Positions 35,520 to 47,104 of a stretch of DNA of 64,000 nt are shown here, piece by piece; the first letter of the stretch is position 1; each line of letters begins with the position of its first letter. The position numbers and the translations under genes were made by a program. A model generated the notes under the pieces. That model saw nothing but the letters and a program-made list of their open reading frames with translations, was not told the origin of the DNA and ran no database searches. Origin of the DNA: Maratus speciosus (Eukaryota > Arthropoda > Arachnida > Araneae > Salticidae); the NCBI GenBank assembly GCA_963932465.1, contig OZ010791.1:323659283-323723282 (forward strand). Direction: 5' to 3'.

Positions 35520-37712
35520 GTCTTAATTAGGTTTTTGACTGTAGTTATATTTTTTCATAAACAAATCCGATAATGTCCCTCATATTTGTGTCAAAACGGA
35601 ATGACCCGATCGATTAATAAAAATAAAACCCTCAAAAACTGCCATTTCTTTGTATAGTCAATGGGTACTTTTATAAAGAAATAATAGCCAGCTTACGATT
35701 TGTTTGAGAATTGCTTTCTTCATTTGTATAAAAGATGTGGTTTGCTTGAAAATAGAAGAAAATTTTATTTTTATTGTTTCATAACTTTTAGAAAAACACA
35801 AGAAATATGAAGTACAGTGAAATACTGATACAATAGCATATTTTAAAAAAAAAATTCTTATATAGGAAATAAAGGACATAGCAATTTTCTTTGTAGAATT
35901 TTTATATTAAACTGGTGTAAAAGTGTATTGGAACGACCAAAACTTCTAAAAAGGCGGTTTGGATTTATTGCATTTTTTGTTGCTATTGTTAATTAGCATT
36001 CTAAAAATACCTGATTTTGAACTCTGTAATAAATAAAAGCATCCAAATTTTACTTTAGTTTTAGTCCTAGAACTTACCCATTTTCAGAGACAGGAAAGTA
36101 GCTTTTTATGATCATCTCAGTTTCATCATTTTATCTCAGTTTTTATTTAGAAATGATTCTTAATAAAAATTAATTGAAAGTGCACTATTTAATATTATCC
36201 ATATTTTACGTTTCTAAACAAATTAAGGCATTGAGGGTAATTGCTTTATTTTAAATCATATATTTTTCCCTACAATATACGATCTAATATTTCTTAACCT
36301 TGTTAACTCGTAAGATTTCATATCAATATTATTACTTGCGGAAACGCCATAGCAATTGCTTGAGCTGATTTCAAAGCTTGATCCGCTTTGACCAGTTCTG
36401 TAATATATGAACAATATTTATTGAATCAAAATTATTATTTACCCATGACTTTGCCCTTACATTCAGAATTTAGATTATAAAAATTTTCAAATTTCAGATA
36501 ATGCGTATTTAATAATATTGCTAAAATAATATTTATGATCTATTATATAATTTTATTCAAATTGTATTAATAAAAATGTAACACATTAATACATAAGAAA
36601 CCCTTTAATTCATTTTTTGTATTAAAATTTGTTACAAAAATACAATTCATACAATTTACGTATGAAAATAGTTTAAAAGACAAATCGCTAATAACGGACA
36701 CTATTAAGAAAATGTAAGCAAGAAACATAGGTGCTGTTTGCTGTGGTATATCTGTTGTTGCAAGATTAACAATGGTGATGTGAACAGTGATTATGTATTT
36801 GAGACAAATCTCTGGTAAGTTTAATCGCGGGTATGCCTGATTACCTCCAGGATGGAGAATATTACGGACTGCACAGAATATTACTAATTATGCTGTGACA
36901 TGTAGGTTAAATATCAGTTCACCTAAACTCTCCTACTGTATTATATTAATTTGCTGCGTAATTCAAGTATAAAGGTTGTTATGCATATTAACTGTAGAAC
37001 TACACGTCTGAATTTAGAAGCTTATAAATTCATATATTTAAATGCGCCTTTAGAAATAAATAAAACGATATGAATTAATGATTATATATTAGTAAAATAA
37101 ATAATGTAATTTTACGCAATTAATTTAAAATTTCAAAGCATAGCAATTTTTTAAGCATACTAAAAATGAAAACAAATGTTAAAGAAAAATCAACATCGAG
37201 AAAGTGCTCCCAAATTGTTCAGAAGGTAATTTAGAAACATAATGTTTCATTATATGAAATATTTTACATAATGTAAGTTCCTAAACAAAAATGTAAGTTC
37301 CAAACATAAAAATATCTTTTACATGAAATTGATCAGTATATAAAAGAAGATTGTGGTTTTAAACAATTATAATTTCAAGTAGCAAAGTCAATGTTTCAAA
37401 ATTTCAAATGAAATAAAACATATCATAACGAATCTCTTTTTTAAAATTAAATTTAAAAAAATAATAAAAATAATAGTGTAGCAGCACTTAAAAAAGTTCG
37501 AACGGAGAATTAAAACACGCTTGCCATTCCATATTTATAAAATTTATTGCATAAAAGTAACTAATTAACGTTAATGGATTTAACTTATATTTTCTTTTCA
37601 TATGCTTTTATTCTCTCATTAGTTTGGATCCGTTATCAGTTATTCAAATCTAATATAAATTTGTGGAATGAAACAGTTGTTTGAAGTAAAAAAAAAAAAA
37701 AAAGCGTAAAGA
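35520..37712. other. AT-rich DNA, no gene seen
   Basis: Over 2 kb of AT-rich DNA without a supported gene, array or bounded element. The 73-residue minus-strand frame at 35658-35879 has no recognisable domain. An A-run lies at about 37688-37703, next to the following tRNA-like SINE head. Confidence 0.5.
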
Positions 37713-37783
37713 TGCCCAAGCCGGGACTCGAGCCCATATCCTTGGCTTACATTGCCAATGCTCTACCATTTAAGCTACGTAGG
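37713..37783 (-). repeat. tRNA-like SINE head
   Basis: The minus strand reads GTAGCTTAAATGGTAGAGC (D-arm and box A), a 5-bp anticodon stem TTGGC/GCCAA around AATGTAA, and the T-arm core GGGCTCGAGTCCC. An A/T-run follows at its 3' side (37687-37703). Acceptor and T stems are poor, so it is taken as a tRNA-derived SINE head and not a working tRNA. It forms an inverted pair with the plus-strand copy starting at 37811. Confidence 0.6.
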
Positions 37784-37810
37784 CTGACAACCGACAAGCA
37801 TATTTATCCC

Positions 37811-37852
37811 AGGTAGCTTAAATGGTAGAGCATTAGCAATGTAAGCCAAGGA
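37811..37852 (+). repeat. 5' half of a split tRNA-like SINE head
   Basis: AGGTAGCTTAAATGGTAGAG through GTAAGCCAAGG matches the D-arm and anticodon arm of the neighbouring heads, and then stops. The missing T-arm (GTTCGAGTCC, then CCTTGGACATTTTT) resumes at about 39083, after the foldback. I read this as one SINE head cut by the foldback insertion. Confidence 0.6.
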
Positions 37853-38048
37853 AAGTAAGTAAGTCTGACAAGGAGAGGGCCAACCTTGTTAATCACAGAT
37901 TTTGATTATTTTGATATATGTTGTAGGGTAAAGACCCCTTAGTGTCAGGTTCAACGGAGTTTATCAAACGCTCCTTAGTTCTTGAGAAACCGGGGGTGGT
38001 CTAATAATAGTACACAACATAAATACTTGCATTGCCATCGCAGTGATA

Positions 38049-38116
38049 GGTTGTTCGTAGCTCAGCTGGTACGGCGTTCGCTGGCTGGTCTGCGGGCCCG
38101 GGTTCTGTACCCGAAC
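38049..38116 (+). repeat. tRNA-like head in left foldback arm
   Basis: CGTAGCTCAGCTGGTACGG is a good box A (TRGCNNAGNNGG). A degraded B box GGGTTCTGTACCC follows after about 30 nt. The anticodon arm does not fold well. Probably a SINE-type Pol III promoter, and its activity is unknown. Confidence 0.5.
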
Positions 38117-38835
38117 GCGCTGCATTTGTTTTCCTCATTTTTTGTTTTATAAATATACTTGTAATTATAATTTAATAATTTAAATTACAAATTTTAATAT
38201 CATACATTAATTATAATGTTAACAAACTTAAATTTATCATTCTTTATTTTTAAACTATTATTTCCCATCCTTTAAAGAGGTTTAAAAAGAAATTGGATAT
38301 ATTATTGAATAACAAAAATTCCATAATCGTGACAAAATCTGTTGTGGTGCCATCTAGTTATGATAAAATAAAAGAATATTCAAATAAAATAAAAATAAAA
38401 GCAGAAAGAAGATAAAGGTGAAAGCAAAATAATTGAAAGTGAAATCATACGTATTACAAATTTAAAAATCTTTAATATGCAAAAATTGGTTGTAATTTAA
38501 TCCTGATGCTAATTTTTAATATAATTATGCTTGTTACTTTAAAAAAAGGATAATAATAGTATTATCGCATTGACTTCTTTGTTAAAGCAATGCGTAAAGG
38601 ATGTTTCTTTAAAATCACGAATTGACACAATTGCTCAATATCATTGCATCGATATGAAATACATTTAAAAAGTGATTTTTAAAAAATTAACAGTTTTATG
38701 GTGTTTTATACAACTATTTAGTTAAAAGTAAAAAATTAAATAGGTTAAAATTATAATTGATATACAATATTATAAATTTTAATTGACAATGAGATTATTA
38801 ATTATACTTGCAAGTACATTTATCAAACAAAAACA

Positions 38836-38902
38836 AATGTAGCGCATTCAGGTATCAAACCAGGGCCCGCGGAGCAGCCGGCAAACAGAGCTACGACCAA
38901 CC
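38836..38902 (-). repeat. tRNA-like head in right foldback arm
   Basis: The inverted counterpart of the left-arm head: the minus strand reads GTAGCTCTGTTTGCCGGC, CCGCGGGCCCTGG and a B-box-like GGTTTGATACC. It is more B-box-like than the left copy but has a poorer box A. Confidence 0.5.
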
Positions 38903-39082
38903 TATCATTGTGGTTGCAAAGTAAGTATTTAAGTCGTGTACTATTATTAGACCCCCGGTTTCTCAAGTACTAAGGAACGTTGGATAAAATCCGTTGAACC
39001 TGACACTAAGGGTTCTATACCCTACAACATATATTAAAATAATAAAAATCTGTGATTAACAAGGTTGGCCCTCTCCTTGTGC

Positions 39083-39120
39083 GTTCGAGTCCTTCCTTGG
39101 ACATTTTTAAAATCAGTTGG
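39083..39120 (+). repeat. 3' half of the split tRNA-like SINE head
   Basis: GTTCGAGTCCTTCCTTGGAC, then a T-run and AAAATCAGTTG. It corresponds to the T-arm and start of the tail in the intact plus-strand copy at 39349 (CCGGCTTGGCCATTT, CTCAGTTG). With 37811-37852 it makes up one head. Confidence 0.5.
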
Positions 39121-39348
39121 AAAAATTATATTCGCATGGTAACATTACCAATCAGTATGATTGTGTTAAAAATAATAGTACGTATCCATATAAAAATAAT
39201 AGTACGTAATATGTACATATCCATCGTTTATATGATGTTCCTATAACTGCGGTTTATTCTATTCAGCTACCTACATGGCAGACTAGATATTATTTAACAA
39301 TCAGGTTATCTGAGCGAAGTAAGCTCGCCGGATGTCAGCCCAGGTAGC

Positions 39349-39408
39349 TTAAGCGGTAGAGTATTGTCAGTGTGAGCCAAGGGTCTGGGGTCCAGTTCCG
39401 GCTTGGCC
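39349..39408 (+). repeat. tRNA-like SINE head
   Basis: GGTAGCTTAAGCGGTAGAG (box A), then GTGTGAGCCAAGG and a degraded B box, GGTCCAGTTCC, followed by CTCAGTTGAAAAAATT. Closely related to the heads at 37713 and 37811 and uninterrupted. Confidence 0.6.
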
Positions 39409-39420
39409 ATTTATTAGCTC

Positions 39421-40971
39421 AGTTGAAAAAATTTAATTCGTACTTAAAGTAATTCGATTATTTGGAAGTCAAAAACGCATGTTTACTGCTACAAAGTTTT
39501 TTTTTTTCAAATAAATACGCATTTATCTATTTAATATTTACCGAACTCGCTCAACCCAGTGATGAAGATGCTGTCTAATAGGAGTAATATTCAGGGGGAA
39601 GTTTTCGCATTCAATAGCGGCATATTTTGATCAGAGTACCTGTAAACGTTTTTCGGAATTTTTCTTGTGCGGAAGTGATAATTGTAGTTACTTTCGCTTC
39701 AAAAATCTTTTCTGAAGTAATCACTGGTATAACAACAGTGAAAAAACTGTCATTGTACAACAAAATCCCTTTTCCCTGTTTATTTACTTCTCTCCCAAAA
39801 ATAAAATAAACAAAACAATTCCATATGCAGTATAACTGTACAAAAATGGAACATTCGAAAGGCTTCATATCTAAATTAAAATTTATTCGACTATATTCGT
39901 AAAATAAAGTACATATAGGAATTAATATTATTTATTTACTTTCCTATATGAAATATTTAAAAAAAATCTCTGACGTGTTTGATTGGCAAAATATTAAATT
40001 TTATTTCAACGTATTCTGTTAACTCATTTTTCAATCGCCAATTTGCAAAACATGATTATTTCTTAATTAAACCAAAATTCTCTGTAACTCTGAACAAAGT
40101 TCCTATTTCAGATATCCGATTTTGGGGTCCCATCTTTTTCGCTTTCTTGTATCATTGGTGCAAATCAGTGTGAAAAGGGTAAAAACAAGTCGATTGCTTT
40201 CTCTTTTTTTTATCTGTTCACACAGCAGATAATCGGAAGTCGTTAATCTTTCCCTGACGTAGCCGTTTTTTTCTAAGCGCATTTTCTTAATTTCTTTTCT
40301 TTTTCAGCATTTACTTGATAAAGACACCTTTTTGTGTTTAAGGATACCAGAAATCACGTCATAGGGATCTGTGTTTTCGAAATGTCAGAAGCTAAAGAAG
40401 GGATTTTTAATAATTCTGTGAATAATGAAAACTTAATAAAAAAAACTACTATATAATGTTAGTGATTAAAACGTACGGGATTCATATATAAAAATACAAA
40501 TTAAATTTTAAATTGCAATAAAGTAGTTTCTTTTATAAACTTCCAGGATTTTAAACTAGAGTCATTTTTTATTTTGCATTTATTTGAATCATTTTCAAAT
40601 GTTTGTGAAAATAATAATAATAATAATAATAATGAACCGTTTTAATTATGATTTTCAAACAAGTTAATTTCACTAATGTTTACACAGTTGCTTGTGATAA
40701 ATTATAAATAAAAGAATAATTATATATATATAAGTCAATTGTATCATTAAAAATTATTCTAGTTTCCAAAAGTAATTCATAGCATAATTTGAAATATACA
40801 TCTGAAACAAAGAACACACAGATAGAATGTAGTGCATACAAAAGCAAAATGTTACAATAGCATTTAAACAACAACAAAAAAAATAGCACAATGTAACTTT
40901 TCGGATTGGAAAAGTTATATATAAAATTATTTTGTTGTTTGTATGGTTAATTGATTATAGTTATTATATAC
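39421..40971. other. AT-rich DNA, no gene seen
   Basis: Contains a short (AAT)n repeat at about 40610-40633. Frames at 39611-39868 (minus), 39979-40173 (plus) and 40680-40889 (minus) show no recognisable domain. Confidence 0.5.
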
Positions 40972-40973
40972 TA

Positions 40974-41528
40974 CAGGGTAATCAAACAGTCACGCAACAC
41001 TTCAACGTTTACTAAAATACAAACAGAATTCAATTTACAAACATAAACTAAATTAAAAGAGTAAGAATACTTAGACACAAAACTGAGTAAAAATAACATT
41101 GTTACAGAATATATTAAAAATGTGACCATTTTTCTTGGATAGAAAGACGTAGGTGTTTTTTTCAAATTTGAGACCACTCTTCTCAATGTTGCAACACTTA
41201 TTTTTTTTTTTAATCTCACGTTCAATGTTTGTTTTCAGGTCAACGATGAAATGTGGATTGTTCAAAAAAACATATACTTTTAGGTGACCCCAAACAAATA
41301 AAGCAGATGGTGTGTGTGTGTGGGGGGGGGAGACAAATCAGACAACCGCGAGGTCCAGAGTTCTTTAGAAATGAGGCGGTCATTAAAAAAGTCAGTCAGA
41401 AATGACATTGTTTCATTAGAGGTATGGCACGTTGCTCCATCCTGCTGACACCAACAGATTAGCATTAAAAAAAGCGAAAGATAATTAACATTAACGACAG
41501 ATGTTGTTACGAAATAATATTTAGCCAT
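40974..41528 (-). pseudogene. Tc1/mariner-type DDE transposase, C-terminal fossil
   Basis: The minus strand encodes WCQQDGATCHTS, with the second catalytic Asp in QQDGA, then NDRLIS and a degraded SPDL region. After a frame break it gives FVWGHLKVYV, NNPHFIVDLKTNIERE and KNGHIFNIF. This is the usual order of motifs at the C-terminal end of Tc1/mariner-family DDE transposases. A (GT)n/G run at 41311-41329 interrupts the protein where the third catalytic acid should lie. More frame shifts follow. The element's 3' end reads CAGGGTAATCAAACAGTCAC at 40974, with TA outside. The N-terminal part and the 5' end are missing, so it is inactive. Confidence 0.85.
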
Positions 41529-41696
41529 AAAAATTCATTGAGTTTTGGAAAATTTTACTTCCAATATCGTCATCTTTCACGAAACAAATGACTCTTACAG
41601 GTTACAACATCAGCTGCAACTGAAATTACTAACTGGTATAGGAATTTCAAATGTACAGTGCTACCCTCTATCGAAAAATAATCCCATTATTACTTA

Positions 41697-42190
41697 CGAG
41701 GGTGATTCAATAATTATTGTCCCGAGTGTATATAAATTAATTTTAATGCGATGGTTGATGTGGAATATCGCAGCCTAATGTCTTAAATGCCTATATGCTC
41801 AATTTCAGAACCATAGCTGCTATATTAACATAGTTTTGGAAGGAGAGGTGAAGTTTTTAATACCTATTTTTGAAATACTTTTTTGGAGCTAATGAGCTTA
41901 CATTTGTGACAGTGGATGACATGTGGCCACATCACTATAATCCCGAGTACTAACGACTGTAGTTATGTCTCACCCACTGTCCCAAATGTAATCCCATAAG
42001 CTAAAAATCAGCCTTTAACCCCTACTCCCCCTTTTCATTCCTCCTTACAAAACTATGTGAATATAGCAGCTACGGTTCTGAAATTGAGAATATAGGCATC
42101 TAAGACATTCGGCTTCGATATTCCACAACAACCATCGCAGTACAAATATTTTATATGCACTAGGGAAAATAACTATTGAACTCCCCCCCA
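41697..42190. mobile_element. Foldback element with CGAGGGTGATTCAATAATTA end
   Basis: The left end follows TA at 41695-41696. Arms of about 190 bp (41697-41885 and 42000-42190) pair closely; landmarks are GCGATGGTTG, TGGAATATCG and CTCAATTTCAGAACC with their complements. The right terminus is eroded by a C/CA simple repeat (42181-42196). CGAGGGTG starts with TA flanks are typical of Tc1/mariner elements. The frame at 42045-42251 lies in an arm and is not a gene. Confidence 0.8.
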
Positions 42191-42751
42191 CACACATATT
42201 TCGGATTTTGTACAGTTTTTGAAAATTTGTGTTTTGAGAGTTTTCGATCACTCTGTACTATTAACAAATTCAGTCTACAGTTATTCAGGAGAGGGTTTCA
42301 TCTAGGTTTTCTTTAGTACAGTACTGTAACTAATTCGTTACTTACACAAACGCATTAAAAATCACCTTCTGTTTTTAGTATTGTTTCAGTTTTTAAAATG
42401 CACGAATAATTTTAAATTTCTTCCAAATAAGGGATAGAATGCAGAAGTGGCTTACGTTTCTTGTAATAGATATTATTATTTATTTATTTTATTTCGAAAT
42501 AAAATGGAGTACTTATAAACTCATTTACATTAACTCAGCAATACAATGAGGATGTTATCAACATTTGTAGTTGAAAAGTCGCAATTTTAAAGATCAAAAG
42601 TAAATGCTGAGTTCAATTTTAAATTATTTTTGACACTTATCAAATTTATAAGAAAAAAAGAGATGCTGCCGCAATTCCATATATTTGGTGTTTACAAATT
42701 ACAAATTAATTTAGGCTAAAAACCAGCATGGTTAATGTGATAAATCGTAAG
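42191..42751. other. AT-rich DNA, no gene seen
   Basis: Nothing supported between the foldback and the hAT element. Confidence 0.5.
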
Positions 42752-42984
42752 GCTAAATACAGTGGCGTACCCAGGATTTTATTTCGGGGGGGGGGGGCTG
42801 ACATAAATTTCCATAATGTTCTAAATCTTACGAAACACGTTGAATTGTGTTATAAACAGAAATCATTTTTGCCAATAAGGCCGTAGCCGGGGGGGGGGGG
42901 GGGGGGGGCAGGGGTGACTTTGTTCCAAATTTTCCAAAAATTTGAAAAATTTTTGTCTAGTCCAAAAATTTAGACTTAAAAAAA

Positions 42985-43700
42985 AGCCGTAGAAAAAACG
43001 CAAATTTCGGCAAATGACCACAGAAAAAATGCGAATTTCGTCAAAGGGCCGCAGAAAAAACGCGAATTTCGTTAAAGGATCGCAAAAAAAAGAAAAAGCA
43101 GTGTTACAAAGAAGGACGACAGAAAAACTTGAATTTTGTCAAAAGGCTGCGGAAAAAAGCGAATTTCGTCAAAAAGCAAATTTCGACAAAGGATCTCGAA
43201 AAAAAAAACGCGAATTTCGCCAAAGGGCCGCAGAAAAAACGCGAATTTCATCAAAAAGTCGCGGGAAAAACACGAATTTCATTAAAAAGACGTGAAAAAA
43301 AAATGCGTATTTCGTCAAAATCCAAAGAAAAATGCAAATTTCGACGAAGGATTGCGTAAAAAAACGCGAATTTAGGCAAATGACCTCGGGAAAAAATGCG
43401 AATTTCGTCAAAAGGCCACAGAAAAAACGCAAATTTCGACAAAGGATCGCTAAAAAACACGCATTCCTTCAAAAGAAAGTGGAAAAACGCAAATTTCGTC
43501 AAAAGGACACAGAAAAAAACGTGAATTTCGTCAAAAGGCCGCAGAAAAACGTAAATTTTATCAAAAAGACGAGAAAAAAGTGCAAATTTCATCAAAAAGC
43601 CGTGGAAAAAATGCAAATTTCGACGAAAGATTGCATGGAAAATGCGAATTTCGGCAAATGACCACAGAAAAAACGCGAATTTCGTCAAAGCCCCCCCCCC
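42985..43700. repeat. ~33-bp minisatellite inside the hAT element
   Basis: About 20 units of the form AACGCGAATTTCGTCAAA plus GGCCGCAGAAA vary from about 31 to 36 bp. Because units are mostly stop-free, overlapping frames of 60-145 residues appear on both strands (43014-43661 plus; 43072-43785 minus). These are repeat artefacts, Lys/Arg-rich on one strand and Phe-rich on the other. Confidence 0.9.
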
Positions 43701-43739
43701 AAAAAAAATGCAAATTTATCTCAAACAGAAAGAAAAAAA

Positions 43740-44990
43740 GCAAATTTTTTTCGGCTATTTTGGCAGGAGGGGGTTGTAAGCCCATCAGTCGCCTCCCCTT
43801 CTTTCGGTAAGATGTGATGTCAATGTATACTAATATGGATTTAACGAAAATGGCTATTTCGGTGTATGGCAGAAGAAAAATTACAAATTTATCTCAAACA
43901 AGGAGAAAAAAATCAGCCTTTTTTTTCATTTCATTTTAGACTATTTAGGAAGGGGGCACCCCATTAGCCCCTTTCACCTCTTTGGGTATAATGTGGTGCC
44001 ACTGTGTACTAGTACGGAACTAAAGAGAAGAGAGCGGCTAGTCTGTTGAATGATGGGGGGGGGGGATACAAATTTATCTCAAACAAAAAGGAAAATATCA
44101 GCACTTTTTCATTTCATGTTCGACTTTTTGGGGAGAGGGCTGTAACCCCATTAGCCCCCTTCTATATTTTTGGGTATAACGTGGTGTCACTGTACACTAA
44201 TATGGAACTACAGTGAAGGGAGTGGCTAGTCTGTTGAATGATAGTGGAGAAAATGCAAATTTAACTCAAGCAGACAGAAAAAAAATCAGCGCTATTTTTT
44301 CATTTCATTTTCTACTATTTAGAAAGGAGGGGGGCTGTAATTCCAACAACCCCCTCCCCATCTTTGGGTATGCTGTGATGTCAATGTGGACTAATATGGA
44401 GTTAACGAGAATGGCTATTTTGCTGAATGACAGAAGAAAAAAAATTACAGATTTATCTTAAAAAAGTAAGGAAAACCATTTTTTTCATTTAATTTTTCGA
44501 GTATTTCTAGTTTGGGGGGGGGGGCAGTAACCACGTCAGCCTCCTTTCTCTTCTTTGGTGTCAATATGGACTACTATGGAACTATATGGTGAAGGAAGCG
44601 TATAGTCTGTTGAACGATAGGGGATAAAATGCAAATTTATCTTAAACAAGCAGAAAAAATTCAGCACTATTTTATCATTTCATTTTCGACCATTTCGAGA
44701 GGAGGTGGCTGAAATTCCATCAGCCACCTCCCCATCTTTTGGTATGCTGTAATGTGAATGTGGACTAATATGGTGTTAACGAGAATGTCTATTTTGCTAT
44801 ATGACAGAAGAAAAAATTACAGATTTCTCTTAAAAAAGTAAGGAAAAATTACTTTTTCATTTAATTTTTCGACTGTTCCGGATGGAGGGGGAAGGGTCTG
44901 TAACCCCTTCTGCCCCCTTTCCCTTCTTTGTTGTCAATGTGGACTAATATATGACTACTGAGAATGGCTAATCCGCTGTATGATTGAAAA
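43740..44990. repeat. ~186-bp tandem array inside the hAT element
   Basis: Seven diverged units are marked by TGTGGACTAATATGGA-like words at about 43829, 44007, 44197, 44390, 44570, 44755 and 44941, spaced 178-193 bp. Each unit also has AAATTTATCTCAAACA, TTTTTCATTTCATTTT and a G-rich/C-rich pair that could form a hairpin (GGGGGCTGTAA and CAGCCCCC-like words). Confidence 0.85.
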
Positions 44991-45116
44991 AAATTAAAAC
45001 TTTCCAAAAAAGAAAGAGTAAAAAGCAGATCTTTTTCATATCACTTTCGAAAATTTCGGGGGGGGGGGCTGTAGCCCCATCAGCCCCCCCCCCTTGGGTA
45101 CGCCCATGGCTAAATA

Positions 45117-47102
45117 TGTTACCAAGAGGCGGAAAGAGAAAATTGAGAGACAGGGAGGTAACAAGTATGTTCTATTTTTTTCTGATTCCCTAAACAACTA
45201 CAAATATTTAATTTCATAATTTCGAAAAGTTTTTTTTTTGCAATATTGAACAATCATAGTAATATTTATTTTGTAATATATATCAAAATCATTTTCAAAA
45301 TAGTATTAACTACATATTTTTCATACAAAAGAGAAAAGATTTCACCTACAAATGATTTTAATAATTACTATAGAAGACATAGTAATAAATATAGCAAAAT
45401 CGTGCTTTTTATTTAACTGAGACCTGCGCGTGTGTAATATTCGTTAAAATGTAACTTTTCTCATACCTCTACAGTACTTGTATTTCCCAATCCTCTCGCA
45501 CATGAAGGAGGTATTGAAAAAAATTGAAAAATTTCAAATAGTGCGGAAATTAAAATGTTAGCTTAACTTATATATTTTTAGTTAATATAACAGTGAATAT
45601 TATTATAGTATAATTGCATATAAAACTGAGAAGGATATAGTGGGTAAGAGATATTTTTTTCAATCAAAATTGCCCCAATCTTGCCTTGTCTTACTAAAAA
45701 AAATGAATTATCATATTAAATGCAGTACTTAAAATTATACTACTTCATCAGTACTTTAAAATTACAGTGCTTGAAAAATGCAGTACTTAAAATTATACTA
45801 CGTCATGAGTACTTTAAAATTACAGTACTTCAAAAACGCAGTATTTCATTTTTTTAAATCATCCCTATGCATGAATACACAAAAATATATAAAAAGCTAC
45901 ATTTGGTTAAAATATATCCCAATAAATTTTACTTTTGTTTCATATCAGAAATATATGTTTCCATTGCATATATACATTATTCACATTACACAAATTTACG
46001 ACTACATGTAAAATCAGAAAAGCAAAATGTAATTAGAGTGAAACTCTAATCATCTAGATGCAATCTGTACGTGTCGAAATTCCGGTATTTGGAGTTATAA
46101 TTAAAAAGAAATGGTTGAGCTGTAAAAGAAAAAAATCCTCAAATCTCTTTTGTTTGACAAAAAGGTAGGCCTGATGCATGTGAAACTAACGTCACTTTTA
46201 CAACAAATAATAAAAAACATCGATATAGTACTCATATACTATTAATGGTATTAATTGAAAATGTATAACAAAGTTAGCTATTTTCATGTAAACACCTGTT
46301 TGCATGCTGCCAGGTACATGAAACAGTTAATGTAAACGAACTGTTACTCTAGCAATATCGTTTTCTAATTCAGTCACATATGTTTACAATATTGAACGTT
46401 GCCTATTTTTCACTTAAAAGTCCAGTTTCAATACTTGTAAGATTTCTTCTTCTTCCGATTTTTATAGAATAAAAAATATAAAAATACACTGTATCTGAAA
46501 CAAATGATATACCTTCATAGAATTACCCATTTCAAAACTTCGAAAATTCGTAGTTGAACATTAATTTTAAGCCCAATTTAAGTAGGACTAATAAGGGAAA
46601 TATTGACGTATTATCTAGAAATACGTAATTCATAGAAAATTATATATTTAAGAAAAAAAGCATAGTTGCATACAAATAAGTATTCTTTTAATTTTCTGAT
46701 ATAGATCTTGCTGATAAAGTATCTTGATAATTGGAGTTTTACTGTATTAAAAAATGAATGAATAAAAATTTTAATTAATATAAAATACCTAGATCTCGAT
46801 GGTTTTTTATAACGTAGTAGCACAGACGAAGGGTAAAAAGAAATGGCATTATGATTAAAATTACCAGCGTAGCTAAAACTTAATACATCAAAAATCCAAA
46901 CAAACAGGAAAAAGCGTATCAATATCGAGTATTATATTAATATTGGTCTATGAAGTATTCTGTACTATTTGTATTTGTTCCTATTTTTATTACCAAATGG
47001 TACCAAAATATAGTTCTTGTATTGTATGCGTTCCCAAATCTACAAGAATTATTTATCAGTCTATTTATTTTCCATGACTGAAAATTTAATTATATAATTT
47101 AA
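45117..47102. other. AT-rich DNA with a small tandem duplication
   Basis: A 59-bp unit starting TGCAGTACTTAAAATTATAC is duplicated at 45721 and 45780, with a partial third copy at about 45838. Other frames (45778-46049 plus; 46611-46922 minus) have no recognisable domain. No gene supported. Confidence 0.55.
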
Positions 47103-47104
47103 TA

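Larger units (their letters stand above)
37868..39080. mobile_element. 1.2-kb foldback element containing tRNA-like heads
   Basis: The left end ACAAGGAGAGGGCCAACC is inverted exactly at the right end (39063-39080). Diverged arms of about 340-355 bp (37868-38225 and 38745-39080) enclose a ~520-bp AT-rich centre. Each arm contains a tRNA-like head. The arms differ at many positions, suggesting age. The element sits within a tRNA-like SINE head, between its anticodon arm and T-arm. No clear target duplication was found. Confidence 0.75.
42760..45108. mobile_element. hAT-type element made of tandem arrays
   Basis: The left end CAGTGGCGTACCCAGG and the inverted right end CATGGGCGTACCCAAGG are flanked by a perfect 8-bp duplication, GCTAAATA (42752-42759 and 45109-45116). 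This is diagnostic of hAT-type insertion. Both ends run into long G or C tracts. The 2.35-kb interior has no transposase and consists almost wholly of two tandem arrays (42985-43700 and 43740-44990). It must have been mobilised by a transposase supplied elsewhere. Confidence 0.88.

Noticed and set aside
37713..39408. Functional tRNA genes (for example Thr with a TGT anticodon)
   Set aside because: D and anticodon arms look good in one head, but acceptor and T stems do not close, and similar heads occur with SINE-like tails. They are called SINE heads.
43014..43785. Overlapping Lys/Arg-rich (plus) and Phe-rich (minus) frames up to 145 residues
   Set aside because: Frames occur on both strands of a stop-poor 33-bp minisatellite; they are compositional artefacts.
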